Assembly: GCA_024244665.1 (NCBI GenBank)
Contig: JAAEOI010000153.1
Location: 1-45,826, forward strand
Origin: Bacteroidota bacterium
GTDB lineage: Bacteria > Bacteroidota > Bacteroidia > Bacteroidales > GCA-2748055
Reading direction: 5' to 3'
Length of the DNA: 45,826 nt
Shown here: positions 8,323 through 15,561 of the stretch, piece by piece
Layout: each line of letters begins with the position of its first letter
How positions within the stretch are numbered: the first letter of the stretch is position 1
Notes under the pieces: model-generated
Databases searched by the model: none
Seen by the model: the letters and a program-made list of their open reading frames with translations, nothing else
Told to the model about the DNA's origin: nothing
Made by a program: the position numbers and the translations under genes

Positions 8323-9378
8323 ATGACAAGTACAGGAAAAATCAATCTCCAGTGCCCCATTCCTAAATCGGATTACGAGCATATTCTTATGGCCCACGGC
8401 GGGGGAGGACGATTGACCCGGGATCTTATTGAAAAACTCTTCAATCCCGCCCTGGGAAATGAAATCCTGGAAACGGGACACGATGGAGCATTTCTTCCAC
8501 CAGTGGATGGTGAACTGGCTTTTACCACCGATTCGTTCGTAGTGGACCCCATATTCTTTCCGGGTGGAAATATTGGTGACCTGGCCATTAATGGTACCGT
8601 GAATGACCTGCTGTGTTGCGGGGCCCGGCCCCTGTACATCTCCCTGGGATTCATCCTGGAAGAGGGATTTCTCATGGAGGAATTATGGGAGATTGTCCAG
8701 ACAATCGGTAAAGCAGCCGACACAGCGGGTGTAAAAATTGTTACAGGCGACACCAAGGTGGTTGAAAAAGGAAAAGGAGATAAGATTTATATCAACACCA
8801 GCGGTATCGGAAAGGTACTTCCCGGCATAGATATCTCGCCTTTACGTTGCACCGAGGGGGACGTGGTAATTATTAACGGAAATATCGGGGATCATGGAAT
8901 CGCTATCATGTCGGCCCGCAAGGGTCTGGAACTCGATACGCGGGTAATTAGTGACACCCGGTCACTAAATGACATGATGCTATCCCTCTTCCAGAATCAA
9001 ACAGATATCCACGTGCTAAGAGATCCCACAAGGGGTGGTCTGGCCAGTGCATTGAATGAGATCTGTGATTCCTCGGGAACAGGGATCACGCTTTACGAAA
9101 ACATGCTACCAATCAACGACGGGGTACGCGGTGCTTGTGAAATCATGGGATATGATCCACTGTATATCGCCAATGAAGGAAAGATCCTGGTCATCCTTCC
9201 CGAATCGGGGGCCGAACAGGCGCTCACCATCATGCGATCGTACAAAGCCGGTAGAGAAAGCCGGATTATCGGCCGGGTCACCCCTGATCGTACCGGGATG
9301 CTTTGCATGGAGACCACCATTGGCACAACCCGGGTTGTTGATATGATCTCTGGCGAGCAGCTCCCCAGGATTTGCTGA
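8323..9378 (+). CDS. hypE: Hydrogenase maturation protein HypE
   Basis: A 351-residue enzyme of the PurM/AIR-synthase fold that dehydrates its own C-terminal thiocarboxamide to thiocyanate, the source of the CN ligands. The N-terminal MAHGGGGR motif and the invariant C-terminal PRIC are both present, the latter supplying the modified Cys. The start at 8323 is preferred; an in-frame ATG at 8260 would overlap hypD by 53 bases and add a non-conserved leader. The stop codon abuts that of the convergent rex gene with no spacing. Confidence 0.96.
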   Translation: MTSTGKINLQCPIPKSDYEHILMAHGGGGRLTRDLIEKLFNPALGNEILETGHDGAFLPPVDGELAFTTDSFVVDPIFFPGGNIGDLAINGTVNDLLCCGARPLYISLGFILEEGFLMEELWEIVQTIGKAADTAGVKIVTGDTKVVEKGKGDKIYINTSGIGKVLPGIDISPLRCTEGDVVIINGNIGDHGIAIMSARKGLELDTRVISDTRSLNDMMLSLFQNQTDIHVLRDPTRGGLASALNEICDSSGTGITLYENMLPINDGVRGACEIMGYDPLYIANEGKILVILPESGAEQALTIMRSYKAGRESRIIGRVTPDRTGMLCMETTIGTTRVVDMISGEQLPRIC

Positions 9379-10026
9379 TCATAAGCCCTGGTTGGGATGT
9401 GCATGATTGACACAATAGATCAGGCTTTCAATTTCATCACTCAGGTGAATGTTGTTCACGATGATTTCGTCGTAGACCTTTAAGATAACCGGTGCGAAAT
9501 TCACGATGCCTTTTATTCCAAAATTCATGAGTTTATCACAGACAGATTGGGCCGCTATATCAGGAACGGCAATAATGGCTGATCGGACTTCGAATCTTTG
9601 GATCACTTCTCCCAGCCGGTCCATTGTATATATTGGGATATCGGACCTTAAACGCTGCTTGGACGGATCAATATCAAAGCTTGCAACGATAGTGATCTTG
9701 CGTTGAATAAATTTGCTGTAATTCGAAAGAGAGGACCCAATATTTCCCATGCCAACCACAATGAGATTTTGATTTCCGTTCCGATAAAAGATCAACTCCA
9801 TTTCACTGATCAAATCATCCACATGGTAACCGCCCCGCTGGTTACCCTTGATCTTGTATTCAGAAAAATCCTTGCGCACCTGTTCTGCAGAGATCCCTGT
9901 CTCTTCTCCAAGTGTATATGAATATACCCTCTTCACCCCGAGAGCCTGCAGGGTAATCAAGCTTCCACGGTAGAGAAGTATCCTCCTAAGACTCCTTTTC
10001 AAGGGGCTTTTTGTGTTTTTATTCAC
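9379..10026 (-). CDS. rex: Redox-sensing transcriptional repressor Rex
   Basis: A 215-residue repressor that binds DNA when NADH/NAD+ is low and releases it when NADH accumulates. The N-terminal winged helix (about residues 10-80; ETGISAEQVRKDFSEY and GGYHVDDL) is followed by a Rossmann NADH-binding domain with VVGMGNIGSSLSNYS, and the C-terminal domain-swapping helix is present. The start is GTG at 10026, which fits the normal Rex N-terminus. A Rex-operator-like 18-mer covers this start codon, so autorepression is likely. It diverges from the hydrogenase operon and converges on hypE, placing an NADH sensor at the centre of the hydrogenase locus. Confidence 0.95.
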   Translation of the reverse strand: MNKNTKSPLKRSLRRILLYRGSLITLQALGVKRVYSYTLGEETGISAEQVRKDFSEYKIKGNQRGGYHVDDLISEMELIFYRNGNQNLIVVGMGNIGSSLSNYSKFIQRKITIVASFDIDPSKQRLRSDIPIYTMDRLGEVIQRFEVRSAIIAVPDIAAQSVCDKLMNFGIKGIVNFAPVILKVYDEIIVNNIHLSDEIESLIYCVNHAHPNQGL

Positions 10027-10028
10027 AA
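10011..10028. promoter_or_regulatory. Candidate Rex operator over the rex start codon
   Basis: The 18-mer TTGTGTTTTTATTCACAA has perfect 5-base arms TTGTG/CACAA with the 8-base spacing of the known Rex consensus (TTGTGAA-n4-TTCACAA). It contains the rex GTG start codon, so bound Rex would block its own expression. Binding has not been computed against a matrix. Confidence 0.65.
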
Positions 10029-10118
10029 TAAAATTTTCAATTCAATATATTTCAATAAATATCCGAATTTATTTTCATTATACAACTATTCCTTAATTGC
10101 TGTTTTCCAGTATTTTAG

Positions 10119-10136
10119 AACATGCCAACACATGTT
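10119..10136. promoter_or_regulatory. 18-bp inverted repeat between rex and the hydrogenase operon
   Basis: AACATGCCAACACATGTT is a 6-base perfect inverted repeat (AACATG/CATGTT) with a 6-base centre, 28 bases upstream of the candidate -35 at 10164. Its size and position suit an operator for a dimeric regulator. It does not match the Rex consensus, so a different regulator, or none, may bind it. Confidence 0.35.
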
Positions 10137-10163
10137 ACTCAACATAATTCACCTACTTACTCC

Positions 10164-10192
10164 TTGACTTGTGTTAGGCTCATGCATATTTT
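10164..10192 (+). promoter_or_regulatory. Candidate promoter of the hydrogenase-Mrp operon
   Basis: TTGACT (10164-10169), a 17-base spacer and TATTTT (10187-10192) form a good promoter; TATTTTTA matches seven of eight positions of the Bacteroidota TAnnTTTG element. It is nearly the same as the candidate hypC promoter. A Rex half-site TTGTG lies inside the spacer at 10169-10173, but no matching second arm is seen. Confidence 0.55.
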
Positions 10193-10215
10193 TATAGTTA
10201 TATTTTTCACATAAA

Positions 10216-11211
10216 ATGACGAGGATTTCAATTCCGAAGCGTGAATGGGATGAAGGATTAGTACAACTCCTTTCATCCTTTGATATTTATGCCCCGGTGG
10301 AAAACGAGTTTAGTTGTGACTATGTTAAAGTAGAAGCCGACATGGTCCCTGACATCGTATATAATAAACCCAAACCGGTTACTCCTCTGAAGAAATTTTT
10401 CCTCCCGATCAAGGAGAACGTGACCTCGGCTACAGCTCCGCCTAAGCCGGCAGTCATTCTCGGAGCTCCCAATTGCGATGTTATGGCCCTGGCTCTACTT
10501 GACGAAATATACCTCGACGAGGAATATACCGATCCGGCTTACAAGAGCAGGAGGGATAACACCACCATAATTTCGGCGGACTGCCTGAGCATAGAGGAAC
10601 ATTGCCACTGCACCAGCTACGGGATTGAACCCACTGGCAATGAGCATTCTGATCTTTCACTTGCATTGGTGGAGGAGCACCTGCTTATTACCACCCATGG
10701 TCCTAAAGGGCAGTCCTTTGTTGATTCCATGGAAATTCTCAAACCGGAAATTCCGGCTGCAGAGTTTCTGGTATCCATGAAGAGTCTGCAGGATGAGGTG
10801 CTGGATCAACTCAAAGCTCAGAACAGGGATCTGCCAGACTATCAGCAAACAGGAAAGCTGTTATCCCGGGCCGGGGACGAATCCTGGAAGCAAACCGCTT
10901 CAAACTGTGTTTCATGCGGAGCCTGCAGTGCTATCTGCCCCACGTGCTCTTGCTTTCTTCTCATTGAAAAACCCGGATTTGAAAAGATCAGGCAGCTCGA
11001 TACCTGTCAATATCCCGGATTTGAACGTGTTGCCGGAGGTGAAGATCCCCTGGGGGGCCTGTCGGAAAGATTCAAAAACCGGTATATGTGCAAATACGTG
11101 TGGAAACCGGAAAAATACCAGCACAGAGCATGCACCGGTTGCGGCCGTTGTATTGAAACCTGCATTGGCCAGATCAACAAGAATGAATTATTCGTCGCGT
11201 TATCCAAATAA
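10216..11211 (+). CDS. Iron-sulfur electron-transfer subunit, sulfhydrogenase beta / AsrA-like
   Basis: A 331-residue soluble protein with two C-terminal [4Fe-4S] motifs, CVSCGACSAIC (Cys231-241, followed by extra cysteines 244 and 246) and CTGCGRCIETC (Cys306-316). Further conserved cysteines lie in DCLSIEEHCHC (about 123-132). This layout is that of the beta subunit of NAD(P)-linked sulfhydrogenases and of AsrA of anaerobic sulfite reductase. No asrC-like catalytic gene is nearby and the gene opens a hydrogenase operon, so the best reading is an electron conduit between the flavoprotein encoded next and the membrane hydrogenase. That connection is inferred from gene order. Confidence 0.85.
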   Translation: MTRISIPKREWDEGLVQLLSSFDIYAPVENEFSCDYVKVEADMVPDIVYNKPKPVTPLKKFFLPIKENVTSATAPPKPAVILGAPNCDVMALALLDEIYLDEEYTDPAYKSRRDNTTIISADCLSIEEHCHCTSYGIEPTGNEHSDLSLALVEEHLLITTHGPKGQSFVDSMEILKPEIPAAEFLVSMKSLQDEVLDQLKAQNRDLPDYQQTGKLLSRAGDESWKQTASNCVSCGACSAICPTCSCFLLIEKPGFEKIRQLDTCQYPGFERVAGGEDPLGGLSERFKNRYMCKYVWKPEKYQHRACTGCGRCIETCIGQINKNELFVALSK

Positions 11212-11217
11212 TCAACC

Positions 11218-12042
11218 ATGGGTACAAACGGGAATCTATACAAACCCTTTAAAGCTGAACTGATCAAGGTTATCGATGAATCTCCACTGATCAAGACTTT
11301 CGTGTTGAAGCCGGAGGATGAATTCTCATTCGCGACCGGGCAATTTATTGAAGTGACCATCGATGGTATGGGAGAAGCGCCTTTTACCCCCTCTTCATCC
11401 CCGCTTAAAAAGGACCAGCTTGAGGTCACTGTCATGAAGACAGGCTATGTAACGGATCACATGCATCAAATGCAAGCCGGAGAAAGAATGGGAATCCGCG
11501 GACCATTCGGGCGCGGATATCCGCTGGAGAAATTTTACGATAAGGAGGTCCTTATTCTCGGTGGAGGTTGTGGATTCGCACCCATCCGGTCCTTGCTTTA
11601 TAATTTGATTGCCATTTCTGATAAGCTCAGGAAGGTAACCCTCTGCTATGGTTCGAAAACTCCGGAAGATTGCATCTATAAACCTTATATCCAGGAACTC
11701 AGGCAAACTCCGAAGTTCGAGGTATTTCGGAGTGTGGACCAACCCGATGCGAACTGGACCGAAAGTGTGGGTGTGGTGACTGTTTTGCTCGATGAGGTGC
11801 AAATGGATATAAAAAACTCAGTGGCTGTTGTTTGCGGACCTCCCGTTATGATGAAATTTGGGGCCATCAAATTGTTGGAAATGGGCTACCCGGAAACTGA
11901 CCTCTACCTTTCAATGGAGAAGAACATGTCCTGTGGACTCGGTAAATGCGGTCATTGCATGATGGGCAAATACCTGGTGTGCAAGGATGGTCCTGTATTC
12001 ACCTACAATGAGATTAAAGATCAACCGCATATCTGGAATTAA
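11218..12042 (+). CDS. FAD/NAD(P)-binding reductase subunit, sulfhydrogenase gamma-like
   Basis: A 274-residue ferredoxin-reductase-family protein. Residues 1-100 form the FAD-binding barrel, residues 108-220 the NAD(P) domain (ILGGGCGFAPIRSLL; VVCGPPVMM), and the C-terminus carries the [2Fe-2S] ligand pattern of PyrK/HydG-type proteins: Cys239, 244, 247 and 255. The family passes hydride from NAD(P)H to the partner iron-sulfur protein or the reverse. It starts 6 bases after the beta-like gene and 2 bases before the ferredoxin-like gene. NAD versus NADP preference cannot be told by eye. AsrB is the alternative family member, less likely without AsrC. Confidence 0.87.
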   Translation: MGTNGNLYKPFKAELIKVIDESPLIKTFVLKPEDEFSFATGQFIEVTIDGMGEAPFTPSSSPLKKDQLEVTVMKTGYVTDHMHQMQAGERMGIRGPFGRGYPLEKFYDKEVLILGGGCGFAPIRSLLYNLIAISDKLRKVTLCYGSKTPEDCIYKPYIQELRQTPKFEVFRSVDQPDANWTESVGVVTVLLDEVQMDIKNSVAVVCGPPVMMKFGAIKLLEMGYPETDLYLSMEKNMSCGLGKCGHCMMGKYLVCKDGPVFTYNEIKDQPHIWN

Positions 12043-12044
12043 TC

Positions 12045-12542
12045 ATGGCACGAAAGATTCTTATCGATCTCGAAAAAATCAGATTATCCCCCGGGAGAAA
12101 CGGTGAGGAATCACCTCCTGAAGGACTTTACAGACCTTCCGTAGCCAGCAATGGATTAAAAAGTATACGAGAACTGGCAGTATTTCAATTTACCTGCAGG
12201 AGATGCACCGATGCTCCCTGCATCAGCGTGTGCACTGCCGACGCGCTTGAAAAAAATAAAGATGGGATCATCACCCGGTCCACGAACCTCTGCGTATCAT
12301 GCAAGTCGTGCGTGGTTATTTGTCCCTTCGGAACAATGATGACGGATTTTTTTGAATACCACAGGGAAAAGGAGAATTACCATGATCTGATGGATGAAAC
12401 GGAATTGGAACTGTTCATTAAGGATTCTCCGGAAGGGGCTGTACAGATGGTGGATATGGAGGAAGATCCGGAAAATAATATTTTCAAACTAAACGACCAC
12501 ATCCTTATCAGAGAGCAGATGTGGAATGGTGAAATATTGTAA
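12045..12542 (+). CDS. Two-cluster [4Fe-4S] ferredoxin-like protein (HydN/CooF-like)
   Basis: A 165-residue protein with two [4Fe-4S] motifs, CRRCTDAPCISVC (Cys51-63) and CVSCKSCVVIC (Cys83-93), and no membrane segment. Such proteins relay electrons between a dehydrogenase module and a membrane hydrogenase. Its place between the NAD(P)H module and the hydrogenase core suggests it wires the two together (inference). The ATG follows the previous stop by two bases. Confidence 0.85.
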   Translation: MARKILIDLEKIRLSPGRNGEESPPEGLYRPSVASNGLKSIRELAVFQFTCRRCTDAPCISVCTADALEKNKDGIITRSTNLCVSCKSCVVICPFGTMMTDFFEYHREKENYHDLMDETELELFIKDSPEGAVQMVDMEEDPENNIFKLNDHILIREQMWNGEIL

Positions 12543-12552
12543 ACCGATTGTT

Positions 12553-13485
12553 ATGGGAAGCTACCTGTTCTATTTTCTCATTTACCCGGGTTTTCTTTTC
12601 GCGGCTGTCATAGGTGCGTTCCTGTCGTGGTTTGACCGGAAGATTACTGCCAGGGTTCAGTTCCGGAAAGGCCCTCCCCTTCTGCAACCCTTTTATGATT
12701 TCTTTAAGCTCCTTCTTGTAAAGGAGACCATCCTTCCCGCCAGGGGTTCAAAGGGATTGTTCCTTGCTTCACCTGTTTTCGGTGTTTTTGGAGCTACCAT
12801 GGCCGGCGTGTTTATCCTGCTTCCACTGATGAATATCACCACAGGATTTCATGGCGACCTGATTGTAATCTTCTACCTGCTAACCATTCCTTCACTGACT
12901 TTCGTCATTGGGGCTCTCTCTTCGGGCAATCCCCTGGCTTCTGTCGGCGCATCCCGGGAAATGAAGCTGATCATGAGTTACGAGCTCACTTTCCTGCTGG
13001 TGATAGCCGGAATCATTATTAAATCGGGACAGAGCATTGACCTCTATCAAATCATACAGATACAACAGGAAGGCTCTCCCTTTATCGGGAGTCTTTCCGG
13101 GGTCCTGCTTTTCATCGTTGCCATCTTTTGCCTTCAGGCTAAACTGGCCCTTGTTCCCTTTGACATGCCCGAGGCGGAGACCGAAATTTCAGATGGCATT
13201 TTTATTGAATACTCGGGTACACCCTATGCCATGATCAAGCTCTCTAAATACATGATGTTGTTCATCCTTCCTGCTTTCGTTATTGCCATCCTGATGAATG
13301 GCTTCAAGCTGGAAGGCATCAATATCCTGTGGGCAGTATTGAAACTCATTGCAGTTGTACTCTTACTCACCCTGATCCGCAATACCAATCCCAGGGTGAA
13401 GATCAAGCAGGCCATTCGCTTCTTCTTTGTTTGGATGAACCTTCTGGCGATTATCGCTATTGTGCTGGCAATATTTGGCTTATAA
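12553..13485 (+). CDS. mbhM: Hydrogenase membrane anchor, NuoH/MbhM/EchB-like
   Basis: A 310-residue integral membrane protein with about eight hydrophobic segments. It shows complex I NuoH-family signatures: WFDRKITARVQFRKGP after the first helix, SREMKLIMSYELTF, and the strongly conserved PFDMPEAETEI loop. In Mbh/Ech hydrogenases this subunit anchors the hydrogenase module and begins the ion-coupling path. The ATG at 12553 is chosen because the longer start at 12526 would overlap the previous gene by 17 bases and add a polar leader. Confidence 0.93.
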   Translation: MGSYLFYFLIYPGFLFAAVIGAFLSWFDRKITARVQFRKGPPLLQPFYDFFKLLLVKETILPARGSKGLFLASPVFGVFGATMAGVFILLPLMNITTGFHGDLIVIFYLLTIPSLTFVIGALSSGNPLASVGASREMKLIMSYELTFLLVIAGIIIKSGQSIDLYQIIQIQQEGSPFIGSLSGVLLFIVAIFCLQAKLALVPFDMPEAETEISDGIFIEYSGTPYAMIKLSKYMMLFILPAFVIAILMNGFKLEGINILWAVLKLIAVVLLLTLIRNTNPRVKIKQAIRFFFVWMNLLAIIAIVLAIFGL

Positions 13486-13496
13486 AAAAAAGAACC

Positions 13497-13910
13497 GTGG
13501 GTTTTAAAACATTTTGTTTCAAGAAATCACTCTGGCTTTTTCACTTTGGGGGAGCATCATGCAACAATTGTGATATTGAGATCCTGGATTGCCTGACCCC
13601 GAAATATGATGTGGAACGCTTTGGAATGGTGCTGGTGGGCAGCGTGAGGCATGCCGATGTACTCCTGGTGAACGGCTCAATCAACAAGAAAGACAAACCA
13701 CGGCTGCTGGAGATATACGAGCAGGCAGCTAAACCAGTACTGGTGGTGGCCATCGGTGCCTGCGGATGTACGGGCGGAATCTTTGCAGAAGGAAACACCT
13801 TTGCCGGACCCGTGGATAAGATCATCCCCGTGGATGCCTACATCCCCGGTTGTCCACCCAAACCCGAGGCAATTCTTGCCGGTGTTGTAAAACTGCTTGG
13901 TAAAAACTGA
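13497..13910 (+). CDS. mbhJ: [NiFe] hydrogenase small subunit, group 4 (MbhJ/EchC-like)
   Basis: A 137-residue NuoB-like protein carrying the proximal [4Fe-4S] cluster: CNNC (Cys22, Cys25), Cys89 in GACGCTGG and Cys119 in PGCPPKPE. The segment LTPKYDVERFGMVLVGSVRHADVLLV is the group 4 small-subunit signature. The GTG at 13497 is chosen as start: the frame is open further upstream but there it overlaps the NuoH-like gene. The cluster 3 region reads GACGCTGG, with an additional Cys91 beside the ligand. It forms the catalytic pair with the gene at 14359. Confidence 0.93.
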   Translation: MGFKTFCFKKSLWLFHFGGASCNNCDIEILDCLTPKYDVERFGMVLVGSVRHADVLLVNGSINKKDKPRLLEIYEQAAKPVLVVAIGACGCTGGIFAEGNTFAGPVDKIIPVDAYIPGCPPKPEAILAGVVKLLGKN

Positions 13911-13912
13911 AA

Positions 13913-14362
13913 ATGATGGTGACTGATGAATTGAAAAAAACTTTCGGGGAAAAGATCCTGGATACGGTCAAAAAAAATGACAGGAGGATAAGCCTTCTTA
14001 TTGATCCAGGTGCACTGCTACCCATGGCCGAACATCTGTTTAGTAAAATGGGGTTCCGGTTTATTATTGCTTCAGCTCTACACACCAAAAGGGGATTTGA
14101 AATATTCTATCACTTCAGTTTTGATCAAACCGGATTGATCCTGAATCTTCTCGTGATCCTTGACAATGACAAACCTGAAGTAGAATCTCTTTCCAACATG
14201 TTTGAGGCCACCAACTGGATCGAAAGGGAGATGCATGAATTGTTTGGCATCAATTTCCTCAACCATCCCAACCTGGATCAACTTCTTTCTGAAGGTAACT
14301 GGGCCAAAGGAGTTTATCCCTACAGGAAAACTTTTAAATCAAACGGGGAGGTACAGGCATGA
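13913..14362 (+). CDS. mbhK: Hydrogenase NuoC/MbhK-like subunit
   Basis: A 149-residue protein of the NADH dehydrogenase 30 kDa family, recognised by EATNWIEREMHELFGINFLNHPNLDQLL near residues 100-130. In group 4 hydrogenases this subunit packs against the large subunit and stabilises the module. It lies 2 bases after the small subunit and overlaps the large-subunit start by 4 bases. A second ATG follows immediately at 13916, so the exact start is uncertain by one codon. Confidence 0.88.
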   Translation: MMVTDELKKTFGEKILDTVKKNDRRISLLIDPGALLPMAEHLFSKMGFRFIIASALHTKRGFEIFYHFSFDQTGLILNLLVILDNDKPEVESLSNMFEATNWIEREMHELFGINFLNHPNLDQLLSEGNWAKGVYPYRKTFKSNGEVQA

Positions 14363-15552
14363 GTAAACAAACACTGATACCCGTGGGGCCCTATCACCCC
14401 CTTCAGGAAGAACCTGAACTCTTTAAACTCTATTGCGAGGGTGAAATTGTAAAAGATGTAAAATGGGAAACAGGTTACAACCACCGTGGGATTGAAAAAC
14501 TCAGTGAGAAAAAAAGCTATGACGAGGTCTTTTTCCTGGTTGAGAGAATTTGTGGCATCTGCTCCACTTCCCACCCCTTTGCCTTTGCAAACAGTGTGGA
14601 GGAAATCGGGAATGTTGAAATAACCAACCGGGCTAAATACATCCGTTCCATCATAGGTGAACTGGAAAGGATACACAGTCACCTGTTGTGGGTGGGACTG
14701 GCCGGTCATTTCCTGGGTTATAATACTGTCTTCATGTGGGCATGGAAATACAGGGAACCGGTGCTTGATCTGTTCGAGATGATTAGCGGGAACCGGAACA
14801 GCTATGCCATGTTTCAGATCGGGGGTGTCAGGAGGGATATTGAGAATGAAAAGATACCTGCCATTCAGAAGGTACTGGCCCTGGTTAAAAAGAAAACAGA
14901 CCTGCTGGTGGGAGCGGTTATGGATGACCCGGTAATCCATGCAAGAACAAAGGGGGTTGGTATTCTCTCCCGGGAAGATATTCTCAATTTCGCAGCCGTA
15001 GGTCCAACTGCCAGGGCCTCGGGAGTAGACATTGACGTGAGACGCGACGATCCTTACGCGGCCTATCCACTTGTTAACTGGAAGGTGATATGCGCACAGG
15101 CGGGGGATGTTTTTGCAAAAGCGGAGGTCAGGTTACTCGAGATGTACGAATCAATCTCGATTATCGAGCAGTGCCTGGAGGGGTTGAAGAAAGAGAAGGA
15201 GGGAGAGATCAACGTGAGGGTAAGTCATATTCCGGAAGGGTATGGAACAGGTCGTGCTGAAGCCCCAAGGGGTGAAGTCTATCATTTCGTAGTCTCCGAC
15301 GGATCAAATTCCCCTGAACGACATAAGATCAGGGCTCCAAGTTATACCAATATAGCCACCTTTAAAAAATCCTGCGTGGGACAGACCATTTCGGATGCCA
15401 CCATTTCCCTGGCTGCAGTGGATCCCTGTTACTGTTGTACCGAACGACTGGCCGTTGCCCTGGACCGGAGTTCGGGCAAACGGATCATGAATGCAAAAGA
15501 GATCATAGAACACTCTGCCATGCTTACGCGTAAGTTGCTTCAACATGAATAA
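14359..15552 (+). CDS. mbhL: [NiFe] hydrogenase large subunit, group 4 (MbhL/EchE-like)
   Basis: A 397-residue catalytic subunit. All four nickel ligands are present: RICGIC (Cys65, Cys68) near the N-terminus and DPCYCCTER (Cys357, Cys360) near the C-terminus, which separates a true hydrogenase from the ligand-less NuoD-type or Mbx-type relatives. Arg363 follows the final motif and is trailed by 34 residues, the length and place of the extension removed by HycI-type proteases. A matching protease is encoded at the end of the operon. It interconverts H2 with protons and electrons on the cytoplasmic side. Subgroup assignment (4d-like, Mrp-linked) rests on context. Confidence 0.95.
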   Translation: MSKQTLIPVGPYHPLQEEPELFKLYCEGEIVKDVKWETGYNHRGIEKLSEKKSYDEVFFLVERICGICSTSHPFAFANSVEEIGNVEITNRAKYIRSIIGELERIHSHLLWVGLAGHFLGYNTVFMWAWKYREPVLDLFEMISGNRNSYAMFQIGGVRRDIENEKIPAIQKVLALVKKKTDLLVGAVMDDPVIHARTKGVGILSREDILNFAAVGPTARASGVDIDVRRDDPYAAYPLVNWKVICAQAGDVFAKAEVRLLEMYESISIIEQCLEGLKKEKEGEINVRVSHIPEGYGTGRAEAPRGEVYHFVVSDGSNSPERHKIRAPSYTNIATFKKSCVGQTISDATISLAAVDPCYCCTERLAVALDRSSGKRIMNAKEIIEHSAMLTRKLLQHE

Positions 15553-15561
15553 ACCAGACTC

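Noticed and set aside
10195..10212. Possible Rex site just upstream of the beta-like gene (TAGTT...CACAT)
   Set aside because: Only about seven of ten arm bases fit; too weak to call.
10216..12042. Interpretation as anaerobic sulfite reductase AsrAB
   Set aside because: No AsrC-like siroheme subunit is present and the genes open a hydrogenase operon with 6-base and 2-base spacing; the hydrogenase electron module is the better reading.
14359..15552. Interpretation as complex I NuoD or the sulfur-linked Mbx/MBS large subunit
   Set aside because: Both nickel-binding CxxC pairs are intact and a hydrogenase protease and full hyp set are present, which those relatives lack or do not need.
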